6,659 bases of DNA from Peptococcaceae bacterium BRH_c23. GTDB taxonomy: Bacteria; Bacillota_B; Desulfitobacteriia; Desulfitobacteriales; Desulfitobacteriaceae. The position numbers and the translations under genes were made by a program. This document shows positions 1 through 5,649 of the stretch, one piece after another. Every line of letters begins with the position of its first letter. Within the stretch, counting starts at the first letter, position 1. Below the pieces are notes generated by a model. That model was not told the origin of the DNA. It searched no databases and saw nothing but the letters and a program-made list of their open reading frames with translations. The stretch lies in assembly GCA_000961805.1 (NCBI GenBank), contig LADV01000090.1, positions 1 to 6,659 on the forward strand. The letters are read 5' to 3'.

Positions 1-1073
1 CCGACGGAACAACCCAGGCAACCTTCACCTATGATGCCTTAGGCCGAAGAAGCAGCATGACAACCGGGGGCAACACCGTAAACTTCCATTACAGTGGCAA
101 CAAAGTAATCTGTGAAACCGATGCCAACAACAACGTCCTGGCATGCTATAATTATGACGGATACGGCAACCTGATCAGCATGACCAGAAACGGCAGCACC
201 TATTATTATCACTACAACGGTCATGGTGATGTAATAGCCCTTACCGATACCAACGGCAATACAGTAGCCACCTATCAGTACGATGCCTTTGGCAACATCC
301 TCAACAGTACAGGGACAGTAGACAACCCCTACCGCTATGCCGGATACCGCTATGACGAAGCAACAGGTCTCTATTATCTCAATGCCCGTTACTATGACCC
401 GGAAACAGGGAGATTCACCACGGAGGATACCTTCCATGGCTATGTCGACGATCCCCAGAGCTTAAACCTGTATGCATACTGCTACAACAACCCGTTAGCA
501 TACGTAGATCCTGACGGACATGACCCTTGCTATTGTCCCAGGGACCCTGTACAAGATGATTTAAGTACAGTCTATAATTTCCTGATAGGAGATGATATAA
601 ATACCCTTCTTAACCCTAATGCGCAGATGGGTATGAAATTCCTGGCTGCAGCAAGTATTGGGAGCAACTTTGTTGGCGGAGGAGCTGTGACAAAAGGGCT
701 AAAACTTGCAATGAAGTCCAAGAAGGGGATGAAGGTATTAAAGGGAGTGAGTAGTGCTCCTGCATCGCTAATGCAAGGAGCAGCGAACACGAGAGTCTAT
801 TTAGGAATTAAAGATGGTGTTACAGATTATGTTGGGATAACAAAAGATATAGCAAAACGACAGGCACAACATGGAGACAGATTTGATTTCTTGCGAGAAA
901 TTACAACAGAACCTGTTACAAGAAGGCAGGCAAGAGCAATAGAGCAGGCTATGAAGGAAGCAAACCCTGATTTTAGCAATAAAATAAACAGTATCAGTCC
1001 TAGTAGAGACTGGTATAATGATGCTGTTAATTGGGGAAATAATTGGCTAAATAGTAATGGATATTTGCCCTAA
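1..1073 (+). CDS. RHS-repeat polymorphic toxin, C-terminal part, GIY-YIG-like nuclease tip (5' end outside window)
   Basis: The reading frame is open from the window edge (first full codon at 3), so the ATG at 57 is an internal Met, not the start. Seen in order: YD repeats; the RHS-associated core (LYYLNARYYDPETGRF, then NPLAYVDPDG, about 363-525); a pretoxin linker (about 525-737) shared with the second RHS copy; and a unique 111-residue tip (738-1073). In the tip, VYLGI and YVGIT (795-842) resemble the GIY and YIG strands. Arg at 858, Glu at 942 in IEQAMKEA, and Asn at 978/987 in NKIN fit the catalytic Arg, Glu and Asn of GIY-YIG/URI nucleases, so the tip is probably a DNase. In the RHS family the core forms a shell enclosing a toxin that is released into a target cell. 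The frame ends just before an immunity gene. RHS identity is very secure; the tip call rests on motifs only. Confidence 0.88.
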   Translation, partial: DGTTQATFTYDALGRRSSMTTGGNTVNFHYSGNKVICETDANNNVLACYNYDGYGNLISMTRNGSTYYYHYNGHGDVIALTDTNGNTVATYQYDAFGNILNSTGTVDNPYRYAGYRYDEATGLYYLNARYYDPETGRFTTEDTFHGYVDDPQSLNLYAYCYNNPLAYVDPDGHDPCYCPRDPVQDDLSTVYNFLIGDDINTLLNPNAQMGMKFLAAASIGSNFVGGGAVTKGLKLAMKSKKGMKVLKGVSSAPASLMQGAANTRVYLGIKDGVTDYVGITKDIAKRQAQHGDRFDFLREITTEPVTRRQARAIEQAMKEANPDFSNKINSISPSRDWYNDAVNWGNNWLNSNGYLP

Positions 1074-1088
1074 GGAGTGTGCAAAATG
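1071..1088 (+). promoter_or_regulatory. Ribosome-binding site overlapping the toxin stop codon
   Basis: TAAGGAG spans the toxin stop (1071-1073) and gives AAGGAG at 1072-1077, 8 bases before ATG 1086. The overlap suggests translational coupling of toxin and immunity protein, and it decides the immunity start against GTG 1077. Confidence 0.7.
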
Positions 1089-1559
1089 GCATTTAGTGAA
1101 TTGATTGCTATGAAAAAGGCAAAAAATAATCCTTCTGAAGGAGATGTTTTCGTGATACAGCCAGAAGAAGGAAGATATTACTATGGAAAAGTAATTTTAA
1201 CAAATTTAAAAAGTAGAGACTCATTTATAAGTGGAATGACGTTAGTCTACATTTATAATAAGATTTCATTTCAAAAGGGTTTCACGGGAAATTTGGAAGA
1301 GGCTGATTTACTGATAGCTCCAATTATTGTAAATAACCAACCGTGGCAAAAAGGCTATTTTGAGACGGTCGGCAATGTTAAGGTATTAGAAAAGGAAAAA
1401 AATCTGGATTATGGATTTTGGGACATGTTAAAAAAGAAGTATGTTGATTATAACGGTGATGAGCTGTTAAAGGAACCCAAATACTGGACCCACTATGGAT
1501 TAGGTAGTTACGGAATCGTTGGGAAAGAAGTACAAAAAGCATTGAGTAAATGCAAATAA
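1086..1559 (+). CDS. Putative immunity protein, Imm26-like, cognate to the GIY-YIG-like tip
   Basis: A 157-residue cytosolic-looking protein with no signal peptide or membrane segment. I start it at ATG 1086 rather than the in-frame GTG at 1077, because AAGGAG (1072-1077) lies 8 bases before the ATG and overlaps the toxin stop codon. The near N-terminal GDVFVIQPEEGRYYYGKV and the mid-protein block LLIAPIIVNNQPWQKGYFE resemble the Imm26 immunity family of polymorphic-toxin loci as I remember it; I could not run a profile search. The position, 12 bases after the toxin stop on the same strand, is the classic toxin-immunity order, so it should bind and neutralise the tip encoded upstream. It is clearly more AT-rich than the RHS core. 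The immunity role is inferred from position and is fairly secure; the family name is moderate. Confidence 0.75.
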   Translation: MAFSELIAMKKAKNNPSEGDVFVIQPEEGRYYYGKVILTNLKSRDSFISGMTLVYIYNKISFQKGFTGNLEEADLLIAPIIVNNQPWQKGYFETVGNVKVLEKEKNLDYGFWDMLKKKYVDYNGDELLKEPKYWTHYGLGSYGIVGKEVQKALSKCK

Positions 1560-1627
1560 GCTATTACGTGACAATGCATTTAGAAAATCCAACAATAAGG
1601 GAATAAAGAAAAAGTTAAATTTTCAGT

Positions 1628-1651
1628 GAGACGGGTTTTCCGTCTCTTTTT
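1628..1651 (+). terminator. Rho-independent terminator after the first toxin/immunity pair
   Basis: GAGACGG (1628-1634) pairs perfectly with CCGTCTC (1640-1646) around a 5-base loop, followed by TTTTT (1647-1651). It closes the first transcription unit 68 bases after the immunity stop, so the RHS copy that follows would not be read by ordinary read-through. Confidence 0.85.
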
Positions 1652-1822
1652 CTCACGAAAACAAAAAACAGCCAGAAACAGTTTGGTAAGGCTCTAGCCG
1701 TTTGTTCATGCAATTGAGGATTTCTTAGGCCTGCCCAAACCAAAACAGTATGTACGGATGTCAATCCTAGCTTGCTTAAAAAGTCGCCGTTTTCCCCAAC
1801 CGATCGATTATGCTTATGACAA
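1652..1822. other. Spacer of unknown origin between cassettes
   Basis: No gene with a plausible start and ribosome-binding site is visible here. A minus-strand frame crosses it (about 1615-1830), but it resembles no family I recognise and reads through the terminator hairpin. The right end holds a YD-repeat scar (1806-1823) and then joins abruptly to RHS sequence. I see no convincing -35/-10 pair. It may be debris of an older cassette or of a mobile element. Confidence 0.4.
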
Positions 1823-1823
1823 T
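1806..1823 (+). repeat. YD-repeat scar matching 2387-2404
   Basis: GATTATGCTTATGACAAT differs at one base in 18 from 2387-2404, which encodes DYAYDN inside the second RHS copy. Here it lies in another reading frame (codons from 1806) than the RHS frame that starts at 1823. It looks like the edge of an earlier recombination joint. Confidence 0.55.
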
Positions 1824-1867
1824 CAGGCAATTATCCCCTTGCCGTAACCAATGCCTTAGGTCAATCA

Positions 1868-3976
1868 GTGGGTATGCAATATGATACAAGTGGCAATTTG
1901 ACGCATGTCACCGATCCAGCGGGAAAAACCACGTCGTTCGGATATGATAATTTAGGACGCCTGAAAAACGTCAACGGGGTTTCGGGAAATAATGCCCAAT
2001 ATACCTATGACGGAAACGGCAATTTAACCACCGCCACCGATCCCGGAAACCAGACCTTTACCTATGGCTATAACGAAATCGATGCCCTGGCCAGCATAAC
2101 CGACCCCTTAAATAACACAACCAACTTTTCCTATGATAAAACAGGAAATCTCACAGGAAATCTCACAGGAATGTCCTACCCATCAGGCAACACCATAAAC
2201 TATGCCTACAATACCGCAGACCGTCTTGAAGAAATAAAATACAACGGGAACCCCAGATACAGCTACGAATATGATCCCAACGGCAACTGTACCGGAATGA
2301 CCGATGAAGTCAGCAATCAAAGCACAACCTATGAATATAATGAACTAGATGCCCTAATAAAGGTGACCAAACCCGGGCAGCAGCTTGATTATGCCTATGA
2401 CAATGAAAACGGCGGCAGGTTTAGCGGCCTAAGCGGACAAATCGGCAGTGTCAATTACAATGCCAATTACAGCTATGACGACTTGGGACGAGTGCGGAAA
2501 GTCACAGGAAACGGCATAAGCGCCGAATATCTCTACGATGAAAACAACAAAGTCGCCTCCATCAAACTGGGAGACGGCAGTAATAGCCTTTACAGCTATA
2601 ATGATGTCGGCCTGCTAAAAGAACTGGTTAATTACCGACCCGACGGAACAATTCTCAGCAGTTACAGATATACCTATGATAGCAGAGGCAACATCACCAG
2701 CATCACCAGCTCGGAAGGAACCATAAACTATCAATATGATGACCTAAGCCGCTTAACCAGAGAAACCCTAGCGGACTCAATCAGCATAGAATACAGCTAT
2801 GACGCAGCCGGAAACCGTCTCGCCAAAACAGTAACCCAAGGAGAGACCAGCCAAATTGTCATCGCTGATAACCAACAGAGCTATGCATATGATGCTGTCA
2901 ATCGACTACAGGAAGTAAAGAATTCCGACGGAACAACCCAGGCAACCTTCACCTATGATGCCTTGGGCCGAAGAAGCAGCATGACAACCGGGGGCAACAC
3001 CGTAAACTTCCAGTACAGCGGCAACAAAGTAATCTGTGAAACTGATGCCAACAACAATGTCCTGGCATGCTATAATTATGACGGATACGGCAACCTGATC
3101 AGCATGACCAGAAACGGCAGCACCTATTATTATCACTTCAACGGACATGGTGATGTCATATCACTTACTGATACCAACGGTAATACAGTAGCCACCTACC
3201 AATACGATGCCTTTGGCAACATCATCAACAGTACGGGAACAGTGGACAATCCCTACCGCTATGCCGGATATCGCTATGCCGAAGCAACAGGACTATATTA
3301 TCTCAATGCCCGTTACTATGATCCGGAAACAGGGAGATTCACCACTGCGGATACCTTCCATGGCTTTGCTGATGATCCTCAGAGCTTAAACCTATATGCT
3401 TACTGCTACAACAACCCCGTGGTATACGTAGACCCTAACGGGCATTCCCCCTGCTATTGTCCCATGGACCCTGTGCAAGATGATTTAAATACAATCTATA
3501 ATTTCCTGATAGGAGATGATATAAATACCCTTCTTAACCCTAATGCCCAGAAGGGTATGAAATTCCTGGCTGCAGCAAGTATTGGGAGCAACTTTGTTGG
3601 CGGAGGGATGGCTACTAAAGGGCTAAAGCTGGCAATGAAGTCCAAGAAGGGGATGAAGGTAGCTAAGGGGGGGAATAATGCTGCCAAAAAGATAGACTTC
3701 TTCGTTGCACCAAGTGGAGAAGCAATACCGGCTACAAAACAAGGTATTATGGATAATCTTACAAAACTAACTGAAAAAAACGGAAAATACTATGGGAATG
3801 ACAGTAATGGTCCTATTAGGATTAAGCCAAATGAAGTCCATCAGAATAATCCTAATCATACTGGACCAATGAGCGATATGCATACAGTTCCACATATGCA
3901 TATTGACCGAAAGGTAAATGGTACTACTGGAAACTGGATACACAAAATTACTCTGCCATGGGATATGTTTGAGTAA
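1868..3976 (+). CDS. RHS-repeat polymorphic toxin, N-terminally truncated copy with an unassigned C-terminal tip
   Basis: RHS homology in this frame begins at 1823 (SGNYPLAVTNALG), just after an in-frame TGA at 1817. The first possible starts are GTG 1868 and ATG 1874, both with only a weak AGG upstream, so this looks like a displaced copy rather than a complete gene. It has no signal peptide and no module before the YD repeats. From GTG, residues 1 to about 480 are YD repeats. The RHS core follows (LYYLNARYYDPETGRF, NPVVYVDPNG), then the shared linker to residue 598, then a 105-residue tip (3662-3976). The tip opens with KKIDFFVAPSGEAIPATKQG and has His residues at 3881, 3893 and 3899 (HTVPHMHID), ending in WIHKITLPWDMFE. 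A nuclease using these histidines is possible, but I assign no family. A putative immunity gene follows after 23 bases. Confidence 0.82.
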   Translation: MGMQYDTSGNLTHVTDPAGKTTSFGYDNLGRLKNVNGVSGNNAQYTYDGNGNLTTATDPGNQTFTYGYNEIDALASITDPLNNTTNFSYDKTGNLTGNLTGMSYPSGNTINYAYNTADRLEEIKYNGNPRYSYEYDPNGNCTGMTDEVSNQSTTYEYNELDALIKVTKPGQQLDYAYDNENGGRFSGLSGQIGSVNYNANYSYDDLGRVRKVTGNGISAEYLYDENNKVASIKLGDGSNSLYSYNDVGLLKELVNYRPDGTILSSYRYTYDSRGNITSITSSEGTINYQYDDLSRLTRETLADSISIEYSYDAAGNRLAKTVTQGETSQIVIADNQQSYAYDAVNRLQEVKNSDGTTQATFTYDALGRRSSMTTGGNTVNFQYSGNKVICETDANNNVLACYNYDGYGNLISMTRNGSTYYYHFNGHGDVISLTDTNGNTVATYQYDAFGNIINSTGTVDNPYRYAGYRYAEATGLYYLNARYYDPETGRFTTADTFHGFADDPQSLNLYAYCYNNPVVYVDPNGHSPCYCPMDPVQDDLNTIYNFLIGDDINTLLNPNAQKGMKFLAAASIGSNFVGGGMATKGLKLAMKSKKGMKVAKGGNNAAKKIDFFVAPSGEAIPATKQGIMDNLTKLTEKNGKYYGNDSNGPIRIKPNEVHQNNPNHTGPMSDMHTVPHMHIDRKVNGTTGNWIHKITLPWDMFE
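2141..2170 (+). repeat. 12-bp tandem repeat, 2.5 copies
   Basis: ACAGGAAATCTC occurs at 2141-2152 and 2153-2164, followed by the half copy ACAGGA at 2165-2170. It encodes TGNLTGNLTG in a YD-repeat turn. The in-frame 12-bp step looks like replication slippage that adds four residues without breaking the frame. Confidence 0.85.
2925..3661 (+). repeat. Direct repeat of RHS core and linker, second copy (first copy at 1-737)
   Basis: Hand alignment of 1-737 with 2925-3661 needs no gap (constant offset 2924) and shows 58 mismatches, about 92% identity. Identity stops sharply after ATGAAGGTA (737/3661), exactly where the toxin tips start. The first copy is cut by the window edge, so the repeat is probably longer. 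The offset keeps both reading frames in register, so a crossover would give an intact protein with the other tip. Confidence 0.93.
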
Positions 3977-3999
3977 TTAGAATTGCGAGGTGAAAAAGA

Positions 4000-4377
4000 A
4001 TGAGTATAAGTAACATAAACCAATTCAATTGGATAGATAGTTTTTTAAGTGATATTAGTATTAGATCAAATAATGTCCAAATGAGAATTATTGCCGAAGA
4101 AAGTGTAACCTATAAATTATCTTTTATTGAGTATATTGCTCTTGAATATATTGGGCATTGGGATGAGAGTATCATTGAGTCAATACAAGCTGATTTACAA
4201 GGAGAATTAATCGAAAAGGCTCTTAGTGAAGTAAAAAAGAACTATTTAGATACAGAAATTCCATTTTGCGAAAAACACATTTATGATACTTGGATACAGG
4301 TTAATATTAAAATTAGTGATGGAGGTGAAGTTAAGGTAGTTTGTAAGGATATTACCATCGAAGTCACCAGTGAGTAA
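4000..4377 (+). CDS. Putative immunity protein for the unassigned tip
   Basis: A 125-residue protein starting at ATG 4000, with GAGGTG (3987-3992) 7 bases upstream and 23 bases after the toxin stop. It has no signal peptide or membrane segment. It is acidic, with an aromatic-rich first half (FNWIDSFL, YKLSFIEYIALEYIGHWDES) and a beta-rich end (WIQVNIKISDGGEVKVV). I do not recognise the family. The immunity role is inferred only from its place directly after an RHS tip, its size, its AT-rich composition and the terminator that follows it. It may be the only product of this cassette worth expressing if the truncated RHS copy is silent, but I see no own promoter. Confidence 0.72.
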   Translation: MSISNINQFNWIDSFLSDISIRSNNVQMRIIAEESVTYKLSFIEYIALEYIGHWDESIIESIQADLQGELIEKALSEVKKNYLDTEIPFCEKHIYDTWIQVNIKISDGGEVKVVCKDITIEVTSE

Positions 4378-4388
4378 ATAAGATGTCC

Positions 4389-4432
4389 AAAGAATGGTAG
4401 CAATGGGAAATCATATTGCTACCATTCTTTTT
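4389..4432 (+). terminator. Rho-independent terminator after the second immunity gene
   Basis: A perfect inverted repeat, AGAATGGTAGCAAT (4391-4404) with ATTGCTACCATTCT (4415-4428), can extend by two A-T pairs at its base. The 10-base loop is GGGAAATCAT, and a T-run (4428-4432) ends the hairpin. It lies directly before the HINT-toxin remnant and insulates it from upstream transcription. Confidence 0.88.
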
Positions 4433-4454
4433 CCCGCTACAGTTTCACACCTAA

Positions 4455-5090
4455 GATGGTTATAAGATAATAAAGGACATTAAAGTAGGAGATAAAGTCT
4501 ATTCGGAAAACGCTGAGACAGGCGAAAAAGTACTCAAGAAAGTTAGAAACATCTTTGTCAATGAAACTGATAGGCTTATACACGTTACTATTAAGGGTGC
4601 AGAAATAAAAGCTACACCTACTCATCCATTCTGGGTTGAAGGAAAAGGCTGGACACCCGCAGGAGAACTAAAAGTTGGAGATAAAGTACAGTTATATGCT
4701 GGTGTAACCGAGGTTACAGCAGTAGAACTTGAGTCGCTAAAAGAACGAATAAAGGTATATAATTTTGAGGTAGAGGACTGGCATACATACTTTGTTTCCA
4801 ACTCTAGTGTTTTGGTTCATAATATGTGTGCACAGCCTATAAGAATGACAACTAAAATGGCTACTGAAGCCGCTGAAAATCTAGGGTTTAAGAAAACAAA
4901 TCATTTATCTCATGGGCAGCCAGTGTTTAAAAAAGGAAATAAATACATTACACCTGATGTAGGTAGCAGTAACGGATTGGGTTCACACAATGGTGGAGTA
5001 TGGAAAATGGCTGATTCAGTAGATAATTTGGGTCGTAGAGACACAAGGATGGGAACTTATGATGGTAGTTTAAATAGAATAGGAGATTAA
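4455..5090 (+). pseudogene. Start-less HINT domain fused to an Ntox21-like toxin tip (orphan toxin module)
   Basis: The frame is open from the codon after TAA 4452 and begins DGYKIIKDIKVGDKVYSENA, which is about ten residues inside a pretoxin HINT domain. The usual N-terminal block with the nucleophilic Cys (CFVAGT type) is missing. The TxxH block TPTHPFWVEGKGW (from 4614) and the C-terminal VLVHN (His 4818, Asn 4821) are kept. After the HN junction comes the tip (4824-5087): RMTTKMATEAAENLGF, SHGQPVFKKGNKYITPD, HNGGVWKMADS, RMGTYDGSLNRIGD. This matches my memory of the Ntox21-type toxin C-terminal domain, probably a nuclease. The only standard start before the tip is TTG 4812, without a ribosome-binding site, so the module is probably silent until recombined behind an expressed RHS gene. 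An immunity gene follows after 3 bases. Confidence 0.72.
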
Positions 5091-5093
5091 AAC

Positions 5094-5639
5094 ATGTATT
5101 ATTGGCAAATTACAAAATATAACCCTATTAATCGTGATGAAAACAGAAGATATTTAAAAGATGAATGGATATCTATTTCAGATATTGGACGTAAATACAA
5201 CGGTGTAGAATTCACGTTAGCTGATTATCTTTCTGTTGAGCAATTGTATGTTGATGCTGTTATTGATTTTATGAAAGGATTGAATATACAATTCCTAAAA
5301 GTATTTAAATTAGAGAAAAGATTTTCTTTAGAAAAAATTTCGGGTTTTCATAAAAACTTTGGAGATTTTCATCCAAAGAGGATGCTTGATTTGTTTAATT
5401 CTATTAAAGATGCTGATATTTTAAATGCTCAACAAGTTGAAGACGTTTGCAGACTTATTCTTAGAGAACATTTATGGTGCGAACTCAGAGATGAGGAATC
5501 GTTATTAACTGTAAGATTTGGGTATGATTATTATATGTATATTAATTCTCCATCAGAGTGTAAAAATATTATTGAAAAAATAGCTGTTCCAGAACTATTT
5601 GTTGAACCATATGATGGAACTAACAGTGATTATGATTAG
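5094..5639 (+). CDS. Putative immunity protein for the Ntox21-like tip
   Basis: A 181-residue protein from ATG 5094. AGGAG (5081-5085) lies 8 bases upstream inside the last toxin codons, and only 3 bases separate the toxin stop from this start, so translation would normally be coupled. It has no signal peptide or membrane helix. Visible landmarks are YYWQITKYNPINRDENRRYL at the N-terminus, DEWISISDIG, a central LILREHLWCELRDE, and RFGYDYYMYI near the C-terminus, with an acidic tail. I recall similar proteins beside polymorphic and contact-dependent toxins but cannot give a family name. The immunity function is inferred from position. The coding sequence is very AT-rich compared with the RHS core that follows, as expected for an exchangeable toxin/immunity cassette. 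The gene is intact although its toxin partner is broken. Confidence 0.74.
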   Translation: MYYWQITKYNPINRDENRRYLKDEWISISDIGRKYNGVEFTLADYLSVEQLYVDAVIDFMKGLNIQFLKVFKLEKRFSLEKISGFHKNFGDFHPKRMLDLFNSIKDADILNAQQVEDVCRLILREHLWCELRDEESLLTVRFGYDYYMYINSPSECKNIIEKIAVPELFVEPYDGTNSDYD

Positions 5640-5649
5640 GAATATTTAG

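Noticed and set aside
39..437. Minus-strand open frame rich in Ile and Val, with a matching one at 2906-3148
   Set aside because: It is the antisense of the YD repeats; low-complexity codons keep the opposite strand open. No ribosome-binding site supports it.
572..790. Minus-strand frame, with a similar one at 3496-3687
   Set aside because: Both are antisense of the shared linker and exist twice only because that linker is repeated.
1615..1830. Minus-strand 71-residue frame as a transposase remnant
   Set aside because: It matches no transposase motif I know, reads through the terminator hairpin, and begins within the YD scar; kept only as an unexplained spacer.
3207..3389. Plus-strand frame inside the second RHS core
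   Set aside because: It overlaps the well-supported RHS frame in another phase and shows no domain.
4437..4625. Minus-strand frame over the HINT remnant
   Set aside because: It is antisense of a recognisable HINT domain.
4455..4823. An active self-splicing intein
   Set aside because: The N-terminal Cys block is missing and the part after His-Asn is a toxin tip, which fits a pretoxin HINT domain rather than an intein in a host protein.
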